The notes under the pieces are model-generated. The model was not told the DNA's origin. It saw only the letters and a program-made list of their open reading frames with translations, and ran no database searches. Positions 20,301 through 30,296 of a stretch of 64,000 nucleotides of DNA are shown piece after piece; within the stretch, counting starts at the first letter, position 1; each line of letters begins with the position of its first letter. The translations under genes were made by a program, and so were the position numbers. Source of the DNA: Gautieria morchelliformis. Lineage: Eukaryota; Basidiomycota; Agaricomycetes; Gomphales; Gomphaceae. The stretch covers positions 183,397-247,396 of the forward strand of contig WHVA01000122.1 in NCBI GenBank assembly GCA_015179125.1. Direction: 5' to 3'.

Positions 20301-22156
20301 TTAGGACGGTGGGTGGCATACAATGTGCTACTTACAAGGAGGCCTGTCTTGCCAGGGGACTTCTGGAGGATGATCAGGAGTGGAGGTTGTGTCTCCAGGA
20401 AGCCAGTGGCATGAAAACAGGTGCTCAGCTCAGACCTCTCTTTGCCACCATCCTTGGTCATTGCATTCCCTCACAACCTGACAGACTATGGGATGCCTTC
20501 AAGGAGCACATATGTGATGATCTCAGACATCAGCTCCAAATCAGGCACAATATCCAGGAGCCACGGGATGATCAGGTCTATGATTTTGGCCTCTTTCTCT
20601 TGGATAAACTCCTTCAGCGTAATGGAATGTCCTTGAGCAGCTTTAAAGATATGCCTCGGGTGGTAGGCCAGTGGGAGGTCCTGATTGGAAACAGGTTCAT
20701 AGCTGAGCAGAGGGACTATGACCCTGTTCAAGAGAGGCAGATGGCTGATGAGGAGGTTCCCAAGCTGAATGAGGGGCAAAGGTCTGCGCATGATCAGATA
20801 TTACGGTCGGCACTGGACATAGATGCTCAGGGGAAACCTAACGGACAAATGTTTTTCGTCGCTGGCTCAGGGGGTGCTGGGAAATCATTCACATGGAACA
20901 CCCTAATCCACTCCTGTAGAGTGGAGAGTCTCATTGTGCTTGCTGTAGCCTCATCTGCAATGGCTGCACTTATCCTCACTAATGGGACAACCTCTCACAG
21001 CATGCTTAGAATTCCAATTCCTGTCCATGAGGGCTCTCTCTCCTCCATCAAAAAGAACTCTGACCAGGCTGATATGCTGAGACTGGCCAGGCTCATCATT
21101 TGGGATGAGGCTGCAATGCAGCATCACCATGCCATAGAGGCCATTGACAGGACACTGAGGGATTTCCTTGACCAGCCTGACCGACCCTTTGGTGGCATCA
21201 CGGTTGCCTTTGGAGGTGACTTTCAGCAGACTCTCCCAATTGTCCCTAAAGGCTCCAAGGAGGATATTGTGGGAGCTACCCTTCAGAAATCATATCTGTG
21301 GCCAAAGATCAAGGTCCTCCATCTGACAGAGAACATGCAGGTGAGAAATGACCCTGACAGAGCCAGGTTTGCAGAATGGCTGCAGAATGTGGGCCAGGGA
21401 AAGAATCTCCCACTAGATCATACGTTCTCACTCCCTCCTCACATGGTTTGTGGCCCTGGAATTGAAGATCTGATCCAGGAAATATATCCTGGCATTGGCA
21501 ATCAAGTCCCTGCCCAGGACAATTACTTTCTGGAGCGTGCCATCCTCTGTGCCAGAAACACTGAGGTCAATGAGATCAATTCCATGGTGTTTAGGGAGTT
21601 TCCAGGTGATGCTCAGGTCTTGCACTGTGCAAATTCCATTGAAGAATCCGATGATGCAGATCGGTATCCTGTGGAGTATCTGAATTCCATAGAGATGGGC
21701 TGTCTTCCTCCTGCTCACTTGGAAGTCAAGCCTGGAGTGCCTCTGATGCTGTTGCGCAATTTGGATCAGAAGCAAGGACTATGCAATGGGACAAGGTTGC
21801 GGTTGGTGAGGATAAGCATTAGAGTGTTGGAGGTCAGGATCATCTCAGGTCCATGTGCAGGCAATATTGCTTTCATCCCCAGGATCATCATTAAGCCATC
21901 AGAGGGAGAGTTGCCATTTGTGCTGCAAAGGAGGCAGTTTCCAGTGCGTTTGGCATTTGCAATGACTATCAACAAGTCTCAGGGACAGTCTTTGGGTACG
22001 GTTGGGCTGGACCTGAGATATCCAGTGTTTGGACATGGTCAGTTGTATGTTGGTGTATCAAGGGGGACCAATTGGAACAGAGTGAAGGTCTTGCTTGAGG
22101 AGGGTTTGGACACAACCAACATTGTATATAAAGATGTATTACTTAGAGCTCCTTGA
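17390..22156 (+). CDS. Helitron Rep-helicase (HUH nuclease plus PIF1-like helicase)
   Basis: An uninterrupted frame of 1588 codons. It has a Pro/Gln-rich N-terminus with about 5-residue repeats, then the Helitron-like N domain with TMTANPKWDEI. The HUH motif is GLPHMHLLIWF. The two-Tyr motif is KYIHKYLYNGHD. The PIF1 helicase follows: Walker A GSGGAGKSF (about residue 1160), Walker B IIWDEAA, GGDFQQTLP, INKSQGQSLG and YVGVSRG. The catalytic residues look present. The frame has no ATG near its start (GTG at 17390); a better N-terminus (MTSPTDRRAPALAAAAV, from 17247) lies in another frame, so a frameshift in the C-run at about 17320 or an unseen intron is likely. It probably drives rolling-circle transposition of 16192-22305. 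Confidence 0.93.
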   Translation: MAGPSRPPMLAPSSRLPMLAPSSRPPNLSPGEQVAALHAQLAVIPPLQPLRRNRPDPVQPAPIVGSAAIADLRAQVAALRSLGRQRPASVQPAPPPVVGSAGVAALRAQANAIRPMPLLLPALLQPFQRLPPPPQPPQRLPAPPQPPQPFPAPPQPLPAPPQPLQPLPEPPQPPQPLPIPRQRPQRPPPFIPLGRSRIIEADVLRHDLGPMVVPCPDCGALHWMAERLQKSSNVRPRFGDCCMEGKVQLEDLPQPPQPLKQLLEGQDPEAKGFRQNIRQYNAAFAFTSVGANFDQDLLREGRGPYVLKLQGELYHLHGSLLPDNEDDPKYAQLYIYDPALALAKRKNRNERLSPTIMGDLQEMLLLCNPHVRTYKQGAERLRAQEQNGDIQARLTYRAHRDPRRYNVPTADEIAVVLPGDGIDPEPRDIIVQLRGGPFRRVLDTNANYASLHYVFLFPKGELGWEPGIPYHEPERARQANPNPNRRTQVTQIQYHAYRLFQRVREPTTLLCGGKLFQQYIVDSWAAAEQSRLRWIRANQHTLRAEQYNQMVDSYGGLDNDIGDANSLGIKVILPATFQGSTRDMNQNCQNSLAIATKKGPPDLFITMTANPKWDEIVAELLPGQTAQDRPDLVSQVFHLKKKYLIDLIVKDKIFGETVTRVHTIEFQKRGLPHMHLLIWFDRESKVKHPHEVDSMISAEFPDPETHPVLYQLVCELMTHGPCGQMNPNAPCMENGKCKKNFPKPFCEETVVNVDGYPKYRRRNDGRLHNVRGDMVDNRWVVPYSPLLLLTLRCHINLEFTFSVRCVKYIHKYLYNGHDRTMMEFGVDHDEIKKYLDARYVSAHEACWRLLEREIHTQVPAVMALPVHEKDQQSVVFNPDADPLTIMNRVEGSKTVLMAYFEANAAYPHARDVLYVDFPEHFTWQKEERVWTPRQRGYSIGRLHFASPKSGERFYLRTLLTVVKGARSFEELRTVGGIQCATYKEACLARGLLEDDQEWRLCLQEASGMKTGAQLRPLFATILGHCIPSQPDRLWDAFKEHICDDLRHQLQIRHNIQEPRDDQVYDFGLFLLDKLLQRNGMSLSSFKDMPRVVGQWEVLIGNRFIAEQRDYDPVQERQMADEEVPKLNEGQRSAHDQILRSALDIDAQGKPNGQMFFVAGSGGAGKSFTWNTLIHSCRVESLIVLAVASSAMAALILTNGTTSHSMLRIPIPVHEGSLSSIKKNSDQADMLRLARLIIWDEAAMQHHHAIEAIDRTLRDFLDQPDRPFGGITVAFGGDFQQTLPIVPKGSKEDIVGATLQKSYLWPKIKVLHLTENMQVRNDPDRARFAEWLQNVGQGKNLPLDHTFSLPPHMVCGPGIEDLIQEIYPGIGNQVPAQDNYFLERAILCARNTEVNEINSMVFREFPGDAQVLHCANSIEESDDADRYPVEYLNSIEMGCLPPAHLEVKPGVPLMLLRNLDQKQGLCNGTRLRLVRISIRVLEVRIISGPCAGNIAFIPRIIIKPSEGELPFVLQRRQFPVRLAFAMTINKSQGQSLGTVGLDLRYPVFGHGQLYVGVSRGTNWNRVKVLLEEGLDTTNIVYKDVLLRAP

Positions 22157-22995
22157 TTTTGTTATATCCACTTCTCTTGATATGGTTTATGTGTTTTACT
22201 TCATTTTACTTCATGCAAATTGGTTACTTTTATTTTCCCCAATGCACTTGACCTTACCGATGCATTTGACCTACACCCCTGCGTGAAGCGCGGGTACCCA
22301 CCTAGTGAAGGGTCAACGGTGAACCTGCCCGGCGCTGCATTGGGTCTTCAAGGATCATTTCCTATGATGATGTTCCCACCAATTGACTATCGAATGTTTC
22401 CTCAGAACATGGTCCTGAACCGCCCTGTTACTCCAGTCAATCCTGACAAGAGACCGGAACAGTTGACCCCTGCGACTCCTGGTGACATCGCTTACCCAAG
22501 CATCGAAGAGTTTCTTGACGATGTCCGTAATTGGCCTGAGGCTAGGGGGCGGAACATTGACGAATTCAAAGGTAAATCTGAAGCAAACAATGTTTACTTC
22601 CTAAATGAACTGAAGGAGGTGACGGCTGATGTGCTCATGGCCAACATCGGGATGTCATGGGGTGACGCGAATTTCATCAAAGGAACAGCTAGAAAGGCTA
22701 TAAGGAAGCTTGCTAAGAAGGTGTGAGAGGGAGGGAGGCAAGCAGAATTATGCCAGTAGGACACAATAATTAGATTTACTATATACATCAAAAAGAACAA
22801 TTTAGAGAATTATGGATATTTGAGATTGGTGGCCTTAGTACTGTCTGAGGCAGCGCACGGCACATTATTGGTATTTAACCTTGAGGCCGCTACCACCAAC
22901 ACACCGCAAGAATGTAGATGGTTCACTTGTCACGTGACTTGTCCGCATGTTGACAACAGCTCTGCCTCTCAGACTCGCACAACATAGTTCTTTAC

Positions 22996-25316
22996 TTGTT
23001 GTCTGCCTCTAATTCTCGATATTTGTTATTCCAGATGCCATCAACACCACCCCAATCTCTCAAGCTTCCGTTGATGACGAGCACACCATATAGCGTCAGT
23101 TCCAGTAAATCTCATGAATCACACATTCGGACCCAGGATGATTTGAAAAAGCTGATGAAGGGTGAGTTCTCCGGTGCGATATTCGAGAGTAATTCTCTGC
23201 TTGAAGAGCGCTGTCGGGCGGATCAAAAAATTGTCGACGCTGTCCTATCCAAACTGAAACCTGGCGTGTTCTGGGACAACCCAACCGACACTTTCAAGGA
23301 ATGGCCCAGCCGCACTGGTCCAGAAAGCGCTCATTATGCGCCGTTGGAGTGGTTACTCAACCAGATTCTGTCCATCTCCTCCCAAAAGCTGCCGAATGGC
23401 AATATCCACTGAGGTCTTCAGTTTTACGTGTACGGTCGGGAAATGGCTGAAGGACTTGACACAGACTCCTCCCTAAAACCAGACCTTGTTGGTTGTCAGT
23501 CTGTTGGTAAGAGCCGAGGCTGAAATTTGCGTAGAGGTGAAGAATACCTGGCCTGGTTTCATCCTGCAGTCAAGCACGTATGCGTGCTGTATGTTCACAC
23601 ACCGATTGGATAGGCTCTTCGTCACTGTTATCCATTTCAACAACGCAACGATGGGGGTGCGCTTCGGATTTTATTCTCGCATGGGTCTGGTTGTTACGCC
23701 GGAACTTGACCTCTCGAAGGAGGGATGCTTTAAAGGATTTGTTCGCGGAGTGGTTGGGATTAATTCTTGGACCGACACAAACCACGCTGGAATCGATACT
23801 ACTCGTACCATCACAGACATTGCGATTCCCGAGAGGGGTATATTCAAGATTTCAAAAACACTTTGTGACCAACGTTGCGTTCGTGGACGAGCAACGCGTG
23901 TGTATCTTTTGGTCAAGAAGCGTGCATTTTGACGTTTAGAGATCTGGGCCAGTAGTTAACAATTGGGTTTGAAGGTGCAACCGCCACCGATGGTTCTCTC
24001 GCTCAACCTTCATCCACTCACCAGTATAACTTACGAAGTCACCAACCCCTGCGTTCTCAGCCTGGAAAGAGACTGACGGTCGAGAACCCTTGAGGTTGAA
24101 GGGAGGCATATCTTTGCTCTTGCCGGACACTGTCATTCTGAAAGATTCATGGCCATTGAAAACCCATAACGAAGAAGGCACAATGTTTGGAGTGTTATCG
24201 GGTGGATTTGGACTGCCAGACATCCTTGTCTCATACCCTGTCGAGGACGGAATGGATAAGCTCATACCTGATGACGCAACGTATTGGCCCATGTGTGCGC
24301 CAGAGCCATACGCCGGGGTTAGGCCTGACGAACGAATACATATGCGATCTGTTTTTGAGACCCGAGGGACGTCACTGCGAGCTGCACAAAGTCCTCGATT
24401 GCTCGTGCGTTGCATAGTGCACGCCATGTTGGGTATGTGAACGAAGAGGGCATCGGACATGATTTACCTATAATGGTGATTGACAGGGAATTTTGGCTGT
24501 TTAAGAACGGCTGGTTGCACCGTGACGTAAGTGTCGGGAACGTCATGCTGATGGATGAAGCTGAGCGGCCGCCTGTGGCAGATTACGTACCGTCTTTCAC
24601 ATCAGTCCTTTCGTTTTTTTATGTTTGCTTCAGTTTTGCCATGACTCGAGAAGTTACTAGATGTGTGGGATTCATATGCGATGGGGACCAGGCGATTCGT
24701 TGGATGGATCAGAAGCGGGAATTAGCAAAGCATCACTCGGTGGGTCTTTAGTTGTTGTGTGCGGCTTGTGATTTACATGGTTCTAGGGTACGCTGCCTTT
24801 CATGTCTCAGGTGCTGATTGTTGCTTGGGACTCTGGAACGCAAGTTGTGCACCAAGTAATTGATGACCTGGAGTCGTTTATATGGGTTTTATTTTGGTCG
24901 ATTCTGGAGATTCTGGAGACCAAGGGGGCACTCGCGCGACTAGAACAGAATTACCGTCAAACGATGCTCTCCAGCGCGTTACCTGTGTTACAAGCTAGGG
25001 GAAGTTTCCTTGATAGGTTAAAGCAACAGGATGCGGCGAAAAACTTCTCCACGGGCTTCAATCCATTCTCCAAACTCTTGATTCAATGGTTAACACTTTC
25101 TCGGGAGACTGCTCTGGAATGGCTGACACCAGACTTTGTTAAGGTGAACGCCGATGAGTACACTTTACAGGCCACCAAGCTATACAGGCAGTATGTAACG
25201 ATTGGGCTTGAATCTCTTTCAGACCTGCCAGAGAGTTGGGATTATGTTAATGAGGGGGAAATGACAGGTGAAGAGAGAGTTGAGGAGGGGGAAATGACAG
25301 GTGAAGAGAGAGGATG
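22996..25316 (+). CDS. FunK1-type fungal protein kinase gene (multi-exon, possibly degraded)
   Basis: Several frames joined by putative introns give a FunK1-like order. An N-terminal helical part (from ATG 22996 or 23035) is followed by the pre-kinase segment (LFVTVIHFNNATMGVRFGFY). The ATP-lobe Lys lies in VILKDSWP, the catalytic loop is WLHRDVSVGNVML, and the C-lobe has HQVIDDLESFIWVLF. A tail has a tandem pair of 24-base units (25248-25295). In-frame stops between segments (for example TGA at 23410) may be introns or lesions; I cannot settle which. FunK1 kinases are expanded in Agaricomycetes. Here the gene is carried between the inverted repeats of T. Confidence 0.75.
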
Positions 25317-25508
25317 AGCTGGGAAAGACCGCATGTAACGCATGACATATAATATTATGAGATCCTGTAGCCACTGTAGGAAGAGTGGGCACTTACAATG
25401 AGTACTTTTTGCACTACTAAGTGTTGTTTACCAATATGATCCATCACATTGCAGATAATTTTCAACATTCTGACAACAAAAAAATTACATTACAGTAGTA
25501 CAACTGCA

Positions 25509-26713
25509 CTACAGATAGCCACAGTCCTTCATCCACCCTCGCGCATGTCTGCGTGTAATCCGATCCAGTGCCTCATAGAGAAACATGAATAGCTCAGCCC
25601 TCTCCTTACTTGTAACACATGCACGGAACTCAGCACCATGACGTCTGAGGTGAGCTTTGATGAAGGAGAATGATTCTTCGATCGGGTTGAGATCGGGCGA
25701 GTACGGCGGAAGATACATCAGTTTGGTTCCTCTGCAAATGCAAGATTAGACACTAGTGAAAACAGTTTATAATGGTAAAAACCTTTGGGCACATAAGAGT
25801 GAGACCTCAGGTATGTGGTGAATGGCGCAGTTATCCATAAGAAGAACACTCTGTAGTGCCGGGTAAGGGTTCATTACCTCTACAAGGCCCTTCAGAAACC
25901 CAAGGAACTCTGGACCGTCGTATGCCCCTAATTTGATATGGCTATAGATGATTCCATCTTGTGAGAGCGCCGGAAGGATTGAAATCTGAGTGGATATTAG
26001 CGATACAATAATGGAGGCCCATGCACAAATTGTTACCTTTCGCCCCTTTGGAAACATGCTCGCACTCGAGGCCTACATCCCTTGTAAGCCCATCCCATTA
26101 GTCTATACGTTGTGCGAAGGTCAATTGCGCTTTCATCTGTGAAAACCAAACGGTCCGGTGGTTCACTACCAATACGAAACTGGAAAGCAGTCCGCGAGGC
26201 TTCACAGCGCTCTGCGGCTGCCCGTGAAAGCTGGATTGGAGACAAATATAAAGGTTGTCATTCTTCGAGGATTTAATGACACACTGTCTTTCTTTGCAAG
26301 CCAAGATGTCGAAGCGTCCTCCAGACAGTTGATATACTTACTAAAATACCATGCTGCACCTCTAGCTCTTCGACAAGCTCATCGAGGTAAAGATTGGGCG
26401 AGCATTCAAGAAGCGCAAGAAGAAACTGTTATAATATAAAATAAGCTACAGCTAAACACAGACATGAATTACTTACTTCACTCTGAGCTGAGGTCATTTT
26501 TGACCCATGAGATAGCCGCTTTGGCTCTGCCACGACGTCTCCAACATCCCGCCAGAGTTTGATTGTGCATTGAACTACATGTAGTGACATATCGAGGTCA
26601 ATTGCAATATCGGTTGATTTCTTGTTGAGCTTTAATTTTTGGTGTATAACGCGATCCCGCAGATCCTTGCTGTACATGTGACGAACAGGTTTAGGGTTGC
26701 CAGGGCGAGGCAT
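25509..26713 (-). CDS. DD34E transposase (Tc1/IS630-like), spliced
   Basis: Minus-strand exons. A helix-turn-helix N-terminus ([36 protein letters not shown]) ends in an intron with GTAAGT...AACAG (about 26473-26410). A second HTH part ([11 protein letters not shown]) is followed by a GTGTGT...CCAG intron. Then come VFTDESAID (first Asp), [10 protein letters not shown] (second Asp), and after an intron ending [18 protein letters not shown] (Glu). Exactly 34 residues separate the second Asp and Glu. One exon junction near 26045 does not keep frame, so a one-base lesion is possible. The family cuts and pastes at TA, matching the TA flanks of element T. Confidence 0.85.
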
Positions 26714-27334
26714 ATGAGCGATGGTGTGGGTAGTACATACAAGGAGAATGGGATTTCCCGAAACACACACCCTGACCAAGAATTCTATGACATGAATCGT
26801 GCGACAGCACTTGCACCCTTACTCCCAATGCTGAACCCCAACTCAAGTGTAATTTTCAGGTGTCGAATGGCCACTATCCCGTTTTTATTGGTGAGTTTGC
26901 TACTTATGCTTACTTTACATCCTCGCTGAAAGGGCTGTCACGCGTCCCAACTACAAGTCCACCATTGTGACTTGAAGTGCCCTTTCTACTCGTACAAGCA
27001 CGAGCAGTTCCTTCCTGTCGTCCACCCGCACCCCAACCGACCGTGGCTCCATCACTCCTACCGTCAACACCCTCGCGATGACCACCGCCACGTCCCGCGC
27101 CTCCACGCGCTACCGCAACACCAACCGCGGCGACACCCTCGCATGCCTCGAGGGCCGCCAGCCCAGTCGTGTCACGTCCGTGCTCCCATCCCTCTACCGG
27201 CTGCCGTTTGGGCCGGTATCCCCCATGTCCCCTGCGTGGAGTCCCCTGTGTGTCAAGGTGTGTCGACGCCCCTGCACCCTGCTAACCGTATGCCCAGTCT
27301 CCTCACGATGAGCTCCGTGTCGTCCATGCTGCAA

Positions 27335-27450
27335 TCGCACCCGCACCTGCACCCGTACCTGCACCCGTACCTGCACCTGCACCCGCTGCCGCCCGCTCCC
27401 CCACCACCCCATCCTCCTACACCAGCTCGCCCACCCCAGCACCTCCGCGC
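27335..27450. repeat. short GC-rich minisatellite next to the right inverted repeat
   Basis: CACCCGCACCTGCACCCGTACCTG units mirror the expanded array at 13976-14575. Plus-strand frames would give Pro-Ala-Pro or His-Leu-His repeats. Confidence 0.8.
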
Positions 27451-27495
27451 CCCTCACCCCACCGCATACGTGTGCGCCCCCGCGGTTTCTGAGCT

Positions 27496-27987
27496 CAAGA
27501 ACGTGTCAGGATCGGCAAAGTTGCCTTATGGTGCACTCGGTGCGGAAGGGATCAAAGATTTCAGGGCTTATGCTACACAGGAGGAAATCCGACATCGAGA
27601 ATGAACGCCTACCGTCAGATCTCACTGATCCAATGTCAGAAGAAGCTAAGCCCTTCCTCTCCAATCCTATGACACCCTCTTCTGGAGATTCTCCTGTAGT
27701 GGGTTCTCACCATTAGTACAAAGTAGCAAACAAAATTAAAACCTGCATTGAACTACATACAGTAAGCTAAGCTTGACATTGTTCCCCCCTCAGCACCCAA
27801 AATGCAAAATAAAAAATGCTTGTTTTATTCGGATTTTTTAGTTCTATGCCCTAGCTATGGTCCATATAGCTTCAGATATGAAATTTCAAGCGAATCGGAG
27901 CGATATCAAGCAAGATATCATTGTTCGAAGTTTGCGCGCTAAAACGGAAGCAAATCCGACGCGCGCCTTAGGTACTGCAAACGGGTG
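27496..27987. repeat. right terminal inverted repeat of element T
   Basis: Mirror of 13476-13975. Differences seen are mostly single C/T or G/A changes at CpG sites. The plus strand carries the same 62-codon frame (27528-27716) as the minus strand of the left repeat, ending SGDSPVVGSHH. Confidence 0.93.
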
Positions 27988-27989
27988 TA

Positions 27990-29536
27990 ACCAAGCCGAG
28001 GTGCGACTTGGCTATGGGGTCCGAGGGGAGGTTCGCTAGTATGTCAGCTCAGATCTGCTCGGTATCAAGCAGTGAAGCGGCTCGGAGTACGACGGGAGCG
28101 AGGTTAGTAGTTCTAAGGGACGATGCCAGCTGGTGTTGAGTAAACACTGGCCGTAGGGTCTGTGGGTTTATGGTGGCATAGTCGCTATTCCCCTCTTTAA
28201 GGTAGACATCCCATCGTCTAGTGAGAGAGTCAGGCTTCGTTCCGAGGCAACCAGGTCGGAAGCGTATGGCGAGGTTGAACTGGGAAAGGTATTCTGACCA
28301 CCGAGCTTGTCGACGGGTCAAGAGCTTCGTAGTTGAGAAGTATTCTAGGTTCTTGTGATCGGTGATAACGTCGACAGGGTCGCCAGAGCCCTCGAGGTAG
28401 TGTCGCCAGCATTGAAACGCTTCAAAAATGGCTAGGAGCTCCTTGTCATGAACATTGTAGTTGAGCTCGGTAGAGGTGAATGTGTGGGAGTGGAAAGCAA
28501 CGGGATGAAGTTCGCCTTCCGAGGTTCGCAGTGATAAGATTGCCGCTAAGGCATAATCTGAAGCATCAGTCTCTACGATTAGTGGAAGGTCAGGAATCCA
28601 GTGGGTAAGGATAGGAGCGGTAGTGAACGCCTTCTTCAACAGGTTGAAAGCCTGCCGACAATCCTTGGAAAAGTTCCAAGGGGTACCCTTGCGGGTGAGT
28701 CAGGTAAGAGGAATGGTGATGTCGGAGTAGTTGTGAATGAAACGTCGGTAGAAGTTGGCGAAACCGAGGAAGGACTGGATGTCGCGAACTTTGCGAGCTT
28801 CAGGCCAGTCTTGAATGACCTTTACCTTGTCTTCTGCCATAGTGAGGCCCTCGGGAGAGAGTATGTAGCCGAGGAATTCAACCAAGTCGTGATGAAACTC
28901 GCATTTGTCTTCTTTGGCGAAGAGGTTGTTGAGTCGCAGTCGTCGCAAGATTTCCTTGACATGTTCAACATGTTTGGAGGGGTCACTGGAGTAGATTAGA
29001 ATGTCATCCAAGTATACCACCACACAAACATCCAAAAGGTCGGCGAAAATCTCGTTCATGAATCTCTGGAAAGCAGCAGGGCATGGCATAACCAACCATT
29101 CAAAAGACCCATAGCGAGTCCTGAAGGCGGTTTTCCATTCGTCACCCTCGGCCACCCGTACGAGGTGGTAAGTGTGACGAAGGTCAATCTTCGTATAGAT
29201 GCGAGCATTCTTTGGAGCATCAAGTAAGTCAGCAATCAATGGCAGTGGATACTGATCTTTTTTCGAGATCTTGTTTAAACCTCGGAAGTCGACACATAAC
29301 CGAAGTGAGCCATCTTTTTTGCGAACAAACAATACCGGTGCACCATAAGGCGAGCGTGAAGGTCGGATGAAACCGATGTTCAAGTGCTCGTCGATGAACT
29401 CGCGAAGTGCTTTGAGTTCGGAAGCCGAGAGAGAGTAGATGGGACCGATAGGCGGCGAGGTCCCTTCTTCGAGGTTGATTTTGATATTGTGGGGTCGGTG
29501 GGGAGCTAGAGTGTCAGCGCGTGCTTTGCTGAACAC
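27990..29536 (-). pseudogene. Gypsy C reverse transcriptase and RNase H
   Basis: On the minus strand, RT begins with a conserved linker and has [24 protein letters not shown] and YLDDILIYS. The segment usually reading VMPFGLTNAPAAF is shortened to VMPCPAAF, so five residues of RT motif 4 are lost. A TGA at 28700 (T-x-LTRKGTPW, normally Arg) separates RT from RNase H. RNase H has ETDASDYALA, DKELLAIFEAF and ITDHKNLEY, and a second TGA at 28049 (TEQ-I-x-ADIL, normally Arg) precedes the linker to integrase. The frame continues across element T into 13473. Confidence 0.9.
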
Positions 29537-29599
29537 AGCTGCAAATTCGTGATATACTTTGGGAACATGTTTCTTAACGTTCTCAGAAAGCTCAGAAGA

Positions 29600-30249
29600 A
29601 CTTTCTCCCTATGTTGCCCCTCTGGCGAGGAGCTCAGGCGAAGCCAGATTGAGCTGAAACACTTCGGACCCTTCCAATCTAGATGCGCGCATGAAAGAGG
29701 GTGCATTGATTAGGGAAACGAGGGGTGCTTGCAACTTCGGAGGTGAGTTCGGAGGTGAGGTCGGAGGCGGGGGCGAAGATGCCGTAGGTGAGGTCGAAGT
29801 TGTAGCCGAAGCTGAGTGGGCTGACGTCGCTGTGGTTGCTGGAGCCGTAGTTAGGTCGATGGTCTTGAAAGTAATACTGCCCAATACCCAGTCAATCGAT
29901 GGATTGTAGCGGGTGAGCCAGTTGTGGCAAGTACCATCAAGCAACTCGAGTCGAGCGAGGTTACGTAGAAGGTAACCCATTGTTGTTCACCAGTCGGAAA
30001 GCAAATGCAGAGGTCTAGAGCTTGGGTAATGGTAGTGTTAGTACTACCGTCAAATAGTTTCAAAGGTATAGGGGAGACAGGATAAGCAGGCATAGAGTAC
30101 TTCTGGACAAATCTGGATTCAATAAAACAGTCTGAGGATCCGCAGTCAACTAATGCAACAAAAGCGACGTTGGGGAGTGAAGGCGAGGTTAGATCTACAT
30201 TAAGGGAATCTTTGGACAATGAATGAGAAGCGGCACTGAGTCTGAGCAC
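29600..30249 (-). pseudogene. Gypsy C protease region
   Basis: The minus strand encodes a retropepsin-like segment with VALVDCGSSDCFI (the catalytic Asp kept, Ser replaced by Cys), then a Thr/Ser/Pro-rich linker (PPPPTSPPNSPPK). A frameshift near 29975 divides it. It joins gag upstream and RT downstream. Confidence 0.75.
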
Positions 30250-30296
30250 ACGGGTGAGGTTACCGCAATCCTCGGATCGTGTGGTTCCGAGGTTGC

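Larger units (their letters stand above)
16192..22305 (+). mobile_element. autonomous Helitron
   Basis: The 3' end is CTAG (22302-22305) followed by host T, with a GC-rich hairpin (CCCTGCG-tgaag-CGCGGG, 22277-22294) about 7 bases before CTAG. The 5' end is inferred at TTACACTATATG after host A; TC may have mutated to TT. Excising 16192-22305 joins GA and T into one codon and restores the orphan gene. It encodes a full Rep-helicase. There is no target duplication, as expected for Helitrons. Confidence 0.88.
14930..22726 (+). pseudogene. orphan Agaricomycete-type multi-exon gene carried by T, split by a Helitron
   Basis: The start at 14930 gives MGNNKNKRQPTKSTRATKK. A frameshift near 15085 follows, then an acidic Ser/Glu region. 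Introns begin GTATGCC (about 15321) and GTACGTG (about 15672), and a third begins GTGAGT at 16034 and ends at 16090. The conserved core includes LPTKRERDFMEALKAEY, a Cys cluster (CGKPACASKVC) and HGVTLKVPPN. The Helitron sits between 16191 and 22306, and the frame resumes exactly (EKTD then EGSTVN) to a stop at 22726 after a C-terminal domain with YPSIEEFLDDV and NVYFLNELKEV. I recall similar repeated hypothetical proteins in mushroom genomes, but no known function. Cargo of T. Confidence 0.65.
13476..27987. mobile_element. element T: TA-flanked 14.5-kb inverted-repeat element with cargo genes
   Basis: The ends read CACCCGTTTGC...GCAAACGGGTG and are flanked by TA (13474-13475, 27988-27989). 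Removing T and one TA restores the Gypsy C frame exactly (GGT-TA-ATGACC, coding G-L-V-N-D). The terminal inverted repeats are about 490-500 bases. Inside are an orphan multi-exon gene (split by a Helitron), a FunK1 kinase gene and a DD34E transposase gene. TA duplication and a DD34E transposase are both hallmarks of the Tc1/mariner/IS630 superfamily, so T may be an autonomous giant member. It is also possible that the transposase belongs to a smaller nested element; I could not see clear inverted ends around it. Without the Helitron T is about 8.4 kb. Confidence 0.8.

Noticed and set aside
25371-26880. Inverted repeats flanking the DD34E transposase gene as a separate small transposon
   Set aside because: Only weak, gapped similarity was found between the two flanks (around 25371-25415 and 26810-26850), and no TA pair could be fixed; left open as the alternative to T being autonomous.
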